Assembly: GCA_045600865.1 (NCBI GenBank)
Contig: JAZRYS010000267.1
Coordinates: 1 to 24,163, forward strand
Reading direction: 5' to 3'
Length of the DNA stretch: 24,163 bases
Origin: Aphodosoma sp045600865
GTDB taxonomy: Bacteria; Bacteroidota; Bacteroidia; Bacteroidales; Paludibacteraceae
The position numbers and the translations under genes are program-made. Each line of letters begins with the position of its first letter. The stretch's first letter is position 1. Shown here piece after piece: positions 1 through 8,052 of this stretch. A model generated the notes under the pieces. That model searched no databases and was not told where the DNA came from. It saw only the letters and a program-made list of their open reading frames with translations.

Positions 1-26
1 TTCGCTCCTGTTACTAATATCTTCAT
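1..26 (-). CDS. 5' end of a Rossmann-fold NAD(P) sugar enzyme, cut by window edge
   Basis: An ATG on the minus strand at 26 opens a frame reading MKILVTGA up to the window edge. This is the first beta strand and the start of a GxxGxxG nucleotide-binding loop, as in short-chain dehydrogenase/epimerase sugar enzymes; compare MNILVTGG and MKILITGS in the two genes just upstream. It lies 62 bp after the galE stop on the same strand, so it probably continues the sugar-nucleotide operon. Only eight residues are visible, so the substrate cannot be named. Confidence 0.55.
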
Positions 27-88
27 GAAAAATAAATATTGCCTAAAACAAATACCCACACAGTTCCGCCCCAACTATCGAGTTGTAA

Positions 89-1093
89 TCACTTGATTTT
101 CTGTTGAAAATTCCAGCTGTGGCGACACATGTCTTCGATGCCGTATTGTGCACGCCAACCCAGAATCTTGAATGCCTTGGCTGGGTCGGAATAGCATGTG
201 GCTATGTCGCCGGCACGTCTCGGTTTGATGACGCATGGAACCTTTAGGTTGTTGGCTTTCTCGAAGGCTTTCACTACATCGAGCACTGAATAGCCAGTGC
301 CTGTGCCGAGATTGAATATCTCGATGCCACATTTGCCTGTAATTGCCTGAAGGGCTGCAACATGACCTTTGGCGAGGTCAACCACATGGATGTAGTCGCG
401 AACGCCTGTTCCATCATGTGTCGGGTAGTCATTGCCAAAGACTCCAAGTTCCTTGCGGATGCCTATGGCTGTCTGTGTGATGTATGGCATGAGGTTGTTC
501 GGTATGCCGTTTGGATTTTCGCCAATGAGTCCGGATGGATGGGCACCTATCGGGTTGAAATATCTGAGCAGCACCACGTTCCACTGTGGGTCGGCATGTT
601 GCATATCCATCATAATCTGTTCGAGCATAGATTTCGTCCAGCCGTATGGATTAGTGCACTGACCTTTAGGGCAATTCTCGGTGATAGGAATCTCCTGCGG
701 ATCACCATAAACAGTAGCCGAACTACTGAAGATTATGTTCTTGACACTGTGCTGGCGCATCACATCGAGCAATATCAAAGTGCCGTTGATGTTGTTGTCG
801 TAATACTCCCAAGGCTTCTCGACAGACTCCCCCACTGCCTTAAGTCCGGCAAAATGAATGACAGCATCAAAGGCGTCCGACTCGAAGACCTGATTGAGCG
901 TTTCACGGTCTCTTATATCACATTTGATAAAAGGGACAGACTCGACTCCGCATATCTCGGCAACTCTTTTCAGAGAATCCTCGCTACTGTTACTTAGGTT
1001 ATCGATGACAGTGACTTGATGGCCAGCAGTGAGCAGTTCGACAACCGTATGTGAACCGATGAAGCCAGTGCCTCCTGTAACTAATATATTCAT
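89..1093 (-). CDS. galE: UDP-glucose 4-epimerase GalE
   Basis: 334 residues, the usual length for GalE. It interconverts UDP-glucose and UDP-galactose in the cytoplasm with bound NAD. The NAD loop GGTGFIGSH is at residues 7-15, the catalytic Ser/Thr region SSSATVYG at 123-130, and the YxxxK pair is Tyr150/Lys154. The segments HFAGLKAVGES and RYFNPIGAHPSG are typical of true GalE rather than of other extended SDR epimerases. The start ATG is 6 bp after the stop of the upstream UDP-glucuronate epimerase, so the two are co-transcribed. No separate promoter is seen. The neighbours (Ugd, glucuronate epimerase) suggest it feeds galactose into surface polysaccharide, although it may also serve the Leloir pathway. 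Confidence 0.95.
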   Translation of the reverse strand: MNILVTGGTGFIGSHTVVELLTAGHQVTVIDNLSNSSEDSLKRVAEICGVESVPFIKCDIRDRETLNQVFESDAFDAVIHFAGLKAVGESVEKPWEYYDNNINGTLILLDVMRQHSVKNIIFSSSATVYGDPQEIPITENCPKGQCTNPYGWTKSMLEQIMMDMQHADPQWNVVLLRYFNPIGAHPSGLIGENPNGIPNNLMPYITQTAIGIRKELGVFGNDYPTHDGTGVRDYIHVVDLAKGHVAALQAITGKCGIEIFNLGTGTGYSVLDVVKAFEKANNLKVPCVIKPRRAGDIATCYSDPAKAFKILGWRAQYGIEDMCRHSWNFQQKIK

Positions 1094-1099
1094 AGACCT

Positions 1100-2128
1100 T
1101 TATATCTTATAAAATTCTTTGTACCACTCAGCAAATCTGCGCAATCCCTGACGAAGAGTGATGTGAGGCTTGAAGCCAAAATCGCGTTCGAGTGCTGTAG
1201 CATCAGCATACGTTGTTGGGACATCACCAGGCTGCATTGGAACGAGTTCCTTATGTGTCTCGAAGTCGAAGTCCTCAGGGAGAACCTTAGCGAGAACGAG
1301 CTCCTCCTGCAATATCTGGACGAACTCCAATAAGTTCTCGGGTTGCGAGCCACCTATATTATATATTGTGTATGGGACACCATCGGCTGTGAGGTCCGGA
1401 GCCTTGCGCATTACACGGGTGATGCCTTCGACAATGTCGTCAACAAAGGTGAAGTCGCGCTGGCAATTGCCATAGTTGAATATCTTAATGATCTCACCCT
1501 TAATCAGTTTATTGGTAAAACCGAAGTATGCCATATCTGGTCGTCCAGCAGGTCCATATACGGTAAAGAACCTGAGTCCCGTTGTCGGGATACCATATAA
1601 TTTAGAATATGTGTGTGCGAAGAGTTCGTTGCTCTTCTTGGTTGCAGCATAGAGGGATACTGGATTGTCAACCATATCAGTTTCTGCAAACGGTATCTTC
1701 TTGTTGCCACCGTAAACCGAACTGGATGAAGCATATACGAGGTGCTGCACTGGATTGTGACGGCAAGCCTCAAGAATATTGTAGAAGCCGATGACGTTGG
1801 ATTGGATGTATGCGTCTGGATTCTCAATGCTATAGCGGACACCAGCTTGGGCAGCGAGATTGACCACTATGTCGAAGTGCTCTGTGGCAAAGAGGTTGTC
1901 GATGAGAGAATTATCTGCAATATTGCCTTTGATGAAGCGATATGTGCACTCAGGATGAGATTTGACGTAAGCATCAATCTGCTGAAGACGATATTCCTTG
2001 AGGCTTACATCATAGTAGTCGTTCATATTATCGAGACCGACTATCTCATGCCCGGGTTCTGTCTTCAGCAATCTGAGTACCAAATTGCTCCCGATAAATC
2101 CAGCTGATCCGGTTATTAGTATCTTCAT
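1100..2128 (-). CDS. UDP-glucuronate 4-epimerase (extended SDR)
   Basis: 342 residues. The NAD loop GSAGFIGSN is at 7-15, SSSSVYGGN at about 134-142 and the YxxxK pair is Tyr160/Lys164. The segments LAAQAGVRYSIENP and FFTVYGPAGRPDMAYF match the family that epimerises UDP-glucuronate to UDP-galacturonate (LpsL/GlaE/Cap1J type). The neighbourhood supports this: the gene directly upstream is UDP-glucose 6-dehydrogenase, which makes its substrate. It is separated from ugd by a 187-bp gap holding repeats, and no good TAnnTTTG promoter was found there, so read-through is likely. Another UDP-hexuronate epimerase activity is possible, since substrate choice cannot be read from sequence alone. Confidence 0.85.
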   Translation of the reverse strand: MKILITGSAGFIGSNLVLRLLKTEPGHEIVGLDNMNDYYDVSLKEYRLQQIDAYVKSHPECTYRFIKGNIADNSLIDNLFATEHFDIVVNLAAQAGVRYSIENPDAYIQSNVIGFYNILEACRHNPVQHLVYASSSSVYGGNKKIPFAETDMVDNPVSLYAATKKSNELFAHTYSKLYGIPTTGLRFFTVYGPAGRPDMAYFGFTNKLIKGEIIKIFNYGNCQRDFTFVDDIVEGITRVMRKAPDLTADGVPYTIYNIGGSQPENLLEFVQILQEELVLAKVLPEDFDFETHKELVPMQPGDVPTTYADATALERDFGFKPHITLRQGLRRFAEWYKEFYKI

Positions 2129-2145
2129 TTGTAATTTCTTATTTC

Positions 2146-2290
2146 ACGCAGAATTCGCAGAATAAAGGAATATTATCGATAATTATTCACTACTCTATGA
2201 ATTCCATCCATTAAATCATCTTCGTTAAAATTGATCAGCAAAGTAAAATTATTTCACGTAAAATTTCTGCGAGTTCTGCGAATTCTGCGT
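2146..2290. repeat. 17-bp inverted repeats between ugd and the glucuronate epimerase
   Basis: ACGCAGAATTCGCAGAA at 2146-2162 is exactly reverse-complementary to 2274-2290, flanking about 111 bp of AT-rich DNA. Each arm is made of repeated TTCTGCG words, and further partial words are at about 2264-2270 and 2302-2308. In the mRNA this could fold into a long stem between the two cistrons. No open frame of note lies inside. Confidence 0.7.
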
Positions 2291-2315
2291 AAGATTATTA
2301 GTTCTGCGTGAGACG

Positions 2316-3590
2316 TCAATCGCGTTCGAAGATGTCGCGTGTATAGACTTTGTCGCGAACGTCATCAAGACAGGTGTCGTAGCGATTTGCGATAATAGCC
2401 TGACTCTGTAACTTGAATGCGGAGAGGTCGTTGACAACACGACTGCCGAAGAATGTGGAGCCATCCTCAATAGTAGGCTCATATATAATGACCTCGGCAC
2501 CTTTTGCCTTGATACGCTTCATGATACCCTGGATAGCCGACTGACGGAAGTTGTCTGAATTTGACTTCATGGTCAGGCGATAGACACCAATGACACACTG
2601 ATGCTCGCGGGCGGAATCCCACTGACCGTTCTCGGTGTACCATCCAGCCTTCTGAAGGACTGCATCGGCAATGTAATCCTTGCGCGTGCGGTTCGACTCG
2701 ACAATAGCCGACATCATATTCTGAGGAACATCCTGATAATTAGCGAGCAACTGCTTCGTGTCCTTTGGGAGGCAGTAGCCGCCGTAGCCGAACGAAGGAT
2801 TGTTATAGTGTGTGCCGATGCGCGGGTCGAGTCCTATGCCCTCTATTATCGCCTTAGAGTCAAGTCCCTTAACCTCAGCGTAAGTATCCAGTTCGTTGAA
2901 GTAAGAGACACGCAATGCAAGATATGTGTTGGCGAACAGTTTAACTGCCTCAGCCTCTTTAAGACCCATGAACAGTGTAGGGATATCCTCTTTTATTGCT
3001 GCCTGCTGCAATAGCTTAGCAAACATACGTGCTGCATCCTCCAATTCCTGCAAATTATTCACTTCGAAAAGTTTAGGAGTTCCAACTATTATACGCGATG
3101 GGTAGAGGTTGTCGTACAAAGCCTTGCTCTCGCGCAAGAACTCTGGTGCGAACAGGAGTCTCAGATCCTTGCCATAACGCTCGTACAACCTTTGGCAATA
3201 GCCAACAGGAATAGTCGATTTTATCACCATTATCGCATGAGGATTGACCTCACGGACAATGTCGATGACCTCCTCGACATGCGATGTGTCGAAGTAGTTC
3301 TTCTGAGGGTCGTAATTGGTTGGAGCAGCAATGATTACGAAGTCTGCATCAGCATAACCTGCCTTAGCATCGAGAGTCGCCTTCAACGAGAGAGGCACCT
3401 CTCGGAGATACTTCTCGATATAATCATCTTGAATAGGCGAACGCTTGTTGTTTACCATATCAACACGCTCAGGAACGACATCAACAGATGTAACCTCGTG
3501 ATGCTGAGCCAAAAGTGTAGCGATGGACATACCAACATACCCAGTACCTGCCACAGAAATCTTTATGTCTTCAAATTTTCTCATAATCAT
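2316..3590 (-). CDS. ugd: UDP-glucose 6-dehydrogenase
   Basis: 424 residues. It oxidises UDP-glucose twice with NAD to give UDP-glucuronate. The N-terminal NAD loop AGTGYVGMS is at about 14-22, APTNYD at 89-94, the STIPVG segment at about 125-130, and Lys217 lies in the helix AEAVKLFANTYLALRV. The catalytic cysteine is Cys273 in GYGGYCLPKDTKQ. The start could be ATG 3590 or the next ATG at 3584 (MRKFEDIK); the longer form is given. It starts 5 bp after the stop of a lipoprotein gene, so it belongs to the operon driven from 5301-5332. It supplies UDP-GlcA for the downstream epimerase and for acidic capsule or LPS sugars. Confidence 0.93.
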   Translation of the reverse strand: MIMRKFEDIKISVAGTGYVGMSIATLLAQHHEVTSVDVVPERVDMVNNKRSPIQDDYIEKYLREVPLSLKATLDAKAGYADADFVIIAAPTNYDPQKNYFDTSHVEEVIDIVREVNPHAIMVIKSTIPVGYCQRLYERYGKDLRLLFAPEFLRESKALYDNLYPSRIIVGTPKLFEVNNLQELEDAARMFAKLLQQAAIKEDIPTLFMGLKEAEAVKLFANTYLALRVSYFNELDTYAEVKGLDSKAIIEGIGLDPRIGTHYNNPSFGYGGYCLPKDTKQLLANYQDVPQNMMSAIVESNRTRKDYIADAVLQKAGWYTENGQWDSAREHQCVIGVYRLTMKSNSDNFRQSAIQGIMKRIKAKGAEVIIYEPTIEDGSTFFGSRVVNDLSAFKLQSQAIIANRYDTCLDDVRDKVYTRDIFERD

Positions 3591-3595
3591 TATAT

Positions 3596-4243
3596 CTAAA
3601 TACGTGCGACACGGATTGTGTGCACCAACCGAAGTCTATATTTGGTTTTTGCTCCCGCCTTTGTTATTTTAGTATTTTCAGCGAAAGAGAACGTTTTTGT
3701 TGCCTCCTCACAAAGATAACGGGCATTGGATGAGCCATTTGTTACATGAACCTCATCACCATACATTGCTGCCAGTTCAACGTTCATCTCGTCCGGAGAG
3801 AGTTGCTCCTTCATTCTGCGAGCCATAGTCTCGGTAGGTATTGTCCAACCAGCAAGACCAAACTCCGTATAACATTTTGCAGTGTCGGATGCCACCTCTG
3901 GCGTTTCGCTATAAGCTGACATTATTTTCGCCCAATCGGTAAGCGACATCAATGTGAGTTCCGCAACACGAGAAGAGAGCGAATCGGTAAATATAACGAA
4001 ATGACCATCAAAGCATTCATATTGCATTGGCCAACGATTGACAAGCGGCATACCCGGAGTAATGAGCGAGTCAACAGGAACAGTATCGTCCAGTTCGATG
4101 GAGATGGTATCGATAATTTCGACGTCACTTGCTGTTCTCGGGCGGTCAACAGTCCGTGTTTCTTCTGGATTCGTCACAACATTCCGAGTCCTACATGACC
4201 AGAAGGTCAACACGACAAAAAGGAGACAGCAGACTTTAGACAT
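3596..4243 (-). CDS. Putative lipoprotein of unknown function
   Basis: 215 residues. The N-terminus MSKVCCLLFVVLTFWSC is a short hydrophobic signal ending in a Cys at residue 17, consistent with a lipobox of the Bacteroidetes type. An acidic Thr/Ser-rich linker follows, then a compact domain with a segment AGWTIPTETMARRM and later SSNARYLCEEATKTFSF. The WTIPT motif followed by an exposed-strand region recalls DUF1566/Lcl-type domains (WRLPT), but the match is weak. Its ATG immediately follows the stop of the upstream lipoprotein gene (no gap), and its stop is 5 bp before ugd. The tight spacing implies co-translation and a link to envelope polysaccharide, which is inference only. Confidence 0.75.
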   Translation of the reverse strand: MSKVCCLLFVVLTFWSCRTRNVVTNPEETRTVDRPRTASDVEIIDTISIELDDTVPVDSLITPGMPLVNRWPMQYECFDGHFVIFTDSLSSRVAELTLMSLTDWAKIMSAYSETPEVASDTAKCYTEFGLAGWTIPTETMARRMKEQLSPDEMNVELAAMYGDEVHVTNGSSNARYLCEEATKTFSFAENTKITKAGAKTKYRLRLVHTIRVARI

Positions 4244-5152
4244 TTAATCAAGGGAAATTGTATCATTGATCTCAACCACATCGAATGTGAATGAGGTAGT
4301 GACTACAGGCGAGAAAAATGTACCTGTTGCGACAGTCCTATGTCCTTGCTCAAGAGGAACGTCCGTGAGAGTACGACTATATAGCGTGTCCCCATTAGCG
4401 TCAAACGCATTAAGCATAACATTAACTGACTGACTTGAAGCAGTCAGCATTAAAGGAATATTAAAATTTTTCTTAGTAACGGTTCCTACATCAACAATTT
4501 TGACAGCTTTCTTGTACTGCCACTGCTGAGAGGCATAGCCAGTTGCAGGATCCACAAGAAGATTTGTATATACATCACTCTCAGGAGCGACTTTGACTTC
4601 AAAAGTATCTACTTCATCTGGAGTTTTATCCGTTATCTTAACAGTGAATGTTGCATTTTTACGCGTTCCCATTTCGACAATGACATTCTGCGTTGTATTA
4701 CCTTCGACTATAACTTCTTGAACAGTAGTATAGGTAGGGTTACTGATAATTACCGAACCAAAAGAAACTGACGAAATGGAATTTACGACAGCAATCGTAT
4801 CTGTAGATTTAGATGTATCGGCAACAGCAACAAACTTATATGAACCGACAGGGATACGCATCTCGATAATACCAAAGTCATCAGGGTCAACATTGGCATT
4901 TTGCACGACAGTTTTAACCAATTTATCATCCAATGTATTATATACACTCAAGGCAATACGCTTGACCCTCGCCTGATCAGCATCATTGTCGCTTTCGGCA
5001 GGCATACGGGATGGAGCATACTCAGGAGTAACCTGAATATCCATGCCAGAGAATGAAACAGTAACATCAACCATCTGGTCAGTTGGCTGGTTAGTTGTCT
5101 TACACGAGATAAGCAATGTCATAAGCACTGCAAAGAAAAAGAATTTCTTCAT
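4244..5152 (-). CDS. Putative lipoprotein, fimbrillin-accessory-like beta protein
   Basis: 302 residues from the chosen ATG at 5152. The start MKKFFFFAVLMTLLISC is a clear lipoprotein signal with Cys at residue 17. An upstream in-frame ATG at 5254 would add 34 residues that bury the signal, so it is rejected. The mature part is rich in Thr, Val and Ser in alternating beta patterns. The opening repeats the layout of FimB/Mfa2-like or other DUF-type Bacteroidetes surface lipoproteins (VDVTVSFSGM, then VKRIALSVYNTLDD, then IPVGSYKFVAVAD). That assignment is tentative. It is the first gene after the promoter at 5301-5332, with a leader of about 140 nt. Its stop touches the start of the next lipoprotein gene. 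Confidence 0.75.
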   Translation of the reverse strand: MKKFFFFAVLMTLLISCKTTNQPTDQMVDVTVSFSGMDIQVTPEYAPSRMPAESDNDADQARVKRIALSVYNTLDDKLVKTVVQNANVDPDDFGIIEMRIPVGSYKFVAVADTSKSTDTIAVVNSISSVSFGSVIISNPTYTTVQEVIVEGNTTQNVIVEMGTRKNATFTVKITDKTPDEVDTFEVKVAPESDVYTNLLVDPATGYASQQWQYKKAVKIVDVGTVTKKNFNIPLMLTASSQSVNVMLNAFDANGDTLYSRTLTDVPLEQGHRTVATGTFFSPVVTTSFTFDVVEINDTISLD

Positions 5153-5190
5153 ATTTATTTGATTTATAAAGTTTTTCATTTGAACATTAA

Positions 5191-5260
5191 GGATATAGGA
5201 ATGTTCCGGCAGGGAAGTGTCGGTTAAGGAGATGCCAAGTGGCTGTAGGAACAATCCGGC
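5191..5260 (-). promoter_or_regulatory. Long 5' leader with imperfect direct repeat
   Basis: Between the promoter at 5301-5332 and the ATG at 5152 lie about 140 transcribed bases. In them, 5191-5210 and 5241-5260 (plus-strand reading) match at 15 of 20 positions, both holding TAGGAA and TCCGGC. This could be a regulator or RNA-binding site; function is unknown. Confidence 0.35.
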
Positions 5261-5300
5261 TATCCAGCAGCGGTTGATTCGGACTTTTATTTTGAAGCCG

Positions 5301-5332
5301 CAAAGGTAACAATAATTTTCCTTGTGGCCAAA
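5301..5332 (-). promoter_or_regulatory. Bacteroidetes sigma-ABfr-type promoter for lipoprotein-ugd operon
   Basis: On the minus strand TTTG (5332-5329) is followed after 20 nt by TACCTTTG (5308-5301), a full match to the -33/-7 consensus TTTG-N19-21-TAnnTTTG. Transcription would begin near 5295, well upstream of the ATG at 5152. Confidence 0.8.
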
Positions 5333-5358
5333 TTTTTTAACAAGTAGTTATCAAGACC

Positions 5359-6006
5359 CTATAAATCGATTGCAGGATTCTTCTGCGAAGGAGGGAGAGC
5401 AGTATATTCCGCAAGGGTCATAAAAGCGGACTGCTTTATGTTGGACGAAGAGCAAGTGATGTTGCCTTCGAGACTAAACACAAACCTGCGACTACGGTGA
5501 AAACGAACGACATAACCAGTAAGTCCGATAAGCGGTCCGCAGACACATACAAGTCTGTTACGGTTGCCAGAATAATATTCCAAAGAGTGCGAAAGCACCT
5601 TAATGTCATTGTAAGGGTCGTCAACAGCAACTTTATAACGTTGTGCCTTTGCGTCTGGTATAATCACCGGATTCAGGGTGAAAGTATCAAAAATGACAAC
5701 TGCAGGTATGAAAAAGTCAAGCAGATACTGCTTAAGCTGTCTCGGTTCTCCCTGCACGAGAAGGTATCCCATCAGCGACTCTGAGAAAAAGAAATGGTAG
5801 TCGGTCATAAGAGGAACCAACACCCTTTTATGCTGCATGAGCATAAAACGAACGATAGTCCAGGGTTCACCAGGTCTATATTCTACAGTAGGCTCATATT
5901 TAGGTATTTCAATTGACAATTGATAATTGATAATTGATATTCGAGAAGTTCGACTAAACGTCGAATTTCTCGAATATGCTATTCTTGCTCTTAAATTCAG
6001 GGACAA
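5359..6006 (-). CDS. Divergent NusG/UpxY-like protein with C-terminal KOW domain
   Basis: Up to 215 residues. Residues about 150-183 (LVCVCGPLIGLTGYVVRF, then HRSRRFVFSLEG) match a KOW domain of the NusG/RfaH/UpxY type, where a G-P-x-x-G-x-x-G turn is typical. The region from Trp49 (PWTIVRFMLMQHK) could be a divergent NGN domain, but its usual sequence marks are weak. In Bacteroides such proteins act as antiterminators for capsule operons. The ATG at 6006 is the only in-frame ATG before Trp49, but it overlaps the upstream dehydratase by 53 bp and the first 30 residues are encoded by a hairpin and heptad repeats. A TTG start at 5919 is plausible. It is placed between the dehydratase and the lipoprotein-ugd operon. 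Confidence 0.65.
   Translation of the reverse strand: MSLNLRARIAYSRNSTFSRTSRISIINYQLSIEIPKYEPTVEYRPGEPWTIVRFMLMQHKRVLVPLMTDYHFFFSESLMGYLLVQGEPRQLKQYLLDFFIPAVVIFDTFTLNPVIIPDAKAQRYKVAVDDPYNDIKVLSHSLEYYSGNRNRLVCVCGPLIGLTGYVVRFHRSRRFVFSLEGNITCSSSNIKQSAFMTLAEYTALPPSQKNPAIDL
5911..5940. repeat. Heptad repeats (AATTGAYA type)
   Basis: About four tandem copies of a 7-bp word (AATTGAC, then AATTGAT repeated) lie inside the N-terminal part of the NusG-like frame, directly after the hairpin at the dehydratase stop codon. The same word occurs at other gene junctions in this window. Confidence 0.75.
5937..5977 (-). other. Hairpin straddling the dehydratase stop codon
   Basis: The 18-bp arms 5937-5954 and 5960-5977 (ATATTCGAGAA...) pair with a single mismatch around a 5-nt loop (TAAAC). 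The dehydratase stop codon overlaps the loop side of the stem. There is no clean T tract; the heptad repeats follow on the minus strand. It may be an attenuator or mRNA-end stabiliser placed just ahead of a NusG-like gene. Confidence 0.65.
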
Positions 6007-7876
6007 TCTTCTTCATCAGCTTGACAAGCTCGTCAACGTTGATTTCCCTTGCATAATCATTCAGTTTCACGAACTTCTCCTGGATATAATCATACTCATA
6101 TTCACGCACCTTTGCTATACGGATACGAGGGTGAGAAGTCTCGATAGTATTCTCAGTATTGCTGAGCACTTCCTCATAAAGTTTCTCGCCAGGACGAAGT
6201 CCACAATACTGAATATCAATTCCCTGAGGTCCAACCTCGTTACCACTGAGACGAATCATCTTACGGGCAAGATCATCAATCTTGACAGACTCGCCCATAT
6301 CAAATACGAAAATCTGATTTCCAGTTGACATTGTTGCTGCCTCCATAACCAGACGGCAAGCCTCAGGAATAGTCATGAAGAAACGAGTTATATCAGGATG
6401 AGTAACCGTAACAGGTCCACCATTTTCAATTTGTTCTCTGAATCTTGGGATAACAGAACCATTGCTACCCAATACGTTTCCGAAACGAGTTGTTACAAAT
6501 TTAGTTGTACCCTTGACAAGACCTTTCTCGACAGCAATACCAAGCGACTGCACGTAAATCTCTGCAATACGCTTGCTGCAACCCATTATATTAGTCGGAT
6601 TCACAGCCTTGTCGGTTGAAATCATCACCATCTTCTCGACACCAAACTTAAGGCACATATCGGCAACAAGTTTCGAGCCACGGACATTGACACGTACAGC
6701 CTCGCATGGATTAGCCTCCATAAGCGGAACATGCTTATATGCAGCAGCGTGGAAGACAATCTGAGGATTGTAACGTTCAAAAATAAGACGGAGACGATTC
6801 TCGCTCCGGACATCACCCACGATAGCTTCATACTGAACCCATTTGAACTTGTCGTCAAGTTCAAGTCTCAGATTGTGCATAGGGGTCTCTGCGTTATCGA
6901 AGAGGATAATCCTGTTGACGCCAAAGCGTGAAATCTGACGTACAAGTTCACTACCGATAGAACCGGCAGCTCCCGTGACCATAACCACTTTATCCTCGAG
7001 GAACGAGCCAATCTCGTCCATGTTGATCTTGATCTCGTCACGACCGAGAAGATCTTCAATCTTGACCTCTCGGATACCCTTCTTCTTGATTACGCCATCG
7101 ACCACCTCGTCTATCGTAGGGGTAATGAGAATCTTCTTTCCGTCACGAATAAGCATCTCGACAAGACGTTCCTTCTCGTTCTGGACATCCTCCTCCGAAG
7201 CAAAAAGGACACCATCAAACTCGGGAGCCGCAGCACGATATTTAGACGATTTCTTGTCGCCAGGGACATAATCATCGTGAATGAGGAAAACAGGTTTACC
7301 CTCGACCATCATACGATTTTCAACCTTGTCTCGGGTAAGGAAACCCACCATCTGATAATGCGGAGACTGCTCAAGACGCTTGACAAGAGAAACAGGTTTA
7401 TCTCCCGTGCGATACACTAAAATTCTGTTAATATTTTCTTTTTGAGTCTCCGATATTTTCATATATAGTAGCATCATAAAGGCACGGACACCCATTGCAA
7501 GCACCATCGAGACACAAAAATCCAACACTCCACCGATAACAATCACTTTCCAGAAGTTCGGAAAAGTCAAAAGCAACGTAACAAGAACGCAAACCTCAGC
7601 ACTCATAAACATGAATCCGAAACGGGAAATGTCGCGAAGCTGAGTGTGACGGATTGCACGACGATAGGTGCCAAATGCCAGCATCATCACAAATGAAGCT
7701 ACAGCACTGACAATCAATGCCACAACAAAGAAACGCCCACCTACACGAACGAAAAAATTGATGAGTTCAAGTACAATGAAAGTCGCAAAAACTGAAATGA
7801 ACCAATCCATGACCAACACCCATCTGGCACTAAGATACTCTTTCAGATACCTTTTGCAAAAATCAGATACTAACAT
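5954..7876 (-). CDS. Membrane-anchored UDP-sugar 4,6-dehydratase (WbpM/CapD/FlaA1 family)
   Basis: 640 residues from the ATG at 7876. Four hydrophobic segments lie in the first about 140 residues, followed by a divergent CoA-binding-like domain, then a C-terminal SDR domain with VMVTGAAGSIGSE at about 299-311. The segments AAAYKHVPLMEANP, STDKAVNPTNIMG and CSKRIAEIYVQ are the family signature: Met replaces the usual SDR Tyr before the catalytic Lys, as in UDP-GlcNAc C6 dehydratases. The family removes water from UDP-GlcNAc to give 4-keto-6-deoxy sugars for capsule, O-antigen or glycoprotein glycans. The longer ATG at 7915 lies within the promoter and is rejected. Its end overlaps the NusG-like frame. 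Confidence 0.92.
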   Translation of the reverse strand: MLVSDFCKRYLKEYLSARWVLVMDWFISVFATFIVLELINFFVRVGGRFFVVALIVSAVASFVMMLAFGTYRRAIRHTQLRDISRFGFMFMSAEVCVLVTLLLTFPNFWKVIVIGGVLDFCVSMVLAMGVRAFMMLLYMKISETQKENINRILVYRTGDKPVSLVKRLEQSPHYQMVGFLTRDKVENRMMVEGKPVFLIHDDYVPGDKKSSKYRAAAPEFDGVLFASEEDVQNEKERLVEMLIRDGKKILITPTIDEVVDGVIKKKGIREVKIEDLLGRDEIKINMDEIGSFLEDKVVMVTGAAGSIGSELVRQISRFGVNRIILFDNAETPMHNLRLELDDKFKWVQYEAIVGDVRSENRLRLIFERYNPQIVFHAAAYKHVPLMEANPCEAVRVNVRGSKLVADMCLKFGVEKMVMISTDKAVNPTNIMGCSKRIAEIYVQSLGIAVEKGLVKGTTKFVTTRFGNVLGSNGSVIPRFREQIENGGPVTVTHPDITRFFMTIPEACRLVMEAATMSTGNQIFVFDMGESVKIDDLARKMIRLSGNEVGPQGIDIQYCGLRPGEKLYEEVLSNTENTIETSHPRIRIAKVREYEYDYIQEKFVKLNDYAREINVDELVKLMKKIVPEFKSKNSIFEKFDV

Positions 7877-7903
7877 AGTTTGAGTATTATATTTTTGAAA
7901 CCG

Positions 7904-7935
7904 CAAAGTTAGCACAATTTTCTTTAATGTGCAAA
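7904..7935 (-). promoter_or_regulatory. Promoter of the dehydratase gene
   Basis: On the minus strand TTTG (7935-7932), 20 nt, then TAACTTTG (7911-7904), a full consensus match. The predicted start near 7898 leaves a leader of about 22 nt before the ATG at 7876. Confidence 0.85.
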
Positions 7936-8052
7936 TTATTTAGCAACTTTTTATTTAAAAATTAATAACCATCAATCGAATGACACCAATTAGAATCTGA
8001 TTCCTGAGGGGGGGGATTTTTAACAAAGTTTAAACATAAATTAAGACAAATA

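Noticed and set aside
362..997. 211-codon plus-strand open frame opposite galE
   Set aside because: GalE on the other strand has all catalytic motifs; this frame has no family features.
5153..5254. N-terminal extension of the first lipoprotein from the ATG at 5254
   Set aside because: It would place 34 residues before a textbook lipoprotein signal; the region is better read as untranslated leader.
7877..7915. Longer dehydratase start at 7915
   Set aside because: That codon lies within or upstream of the -7 box (7904-7911), so it would not be in the transcript.
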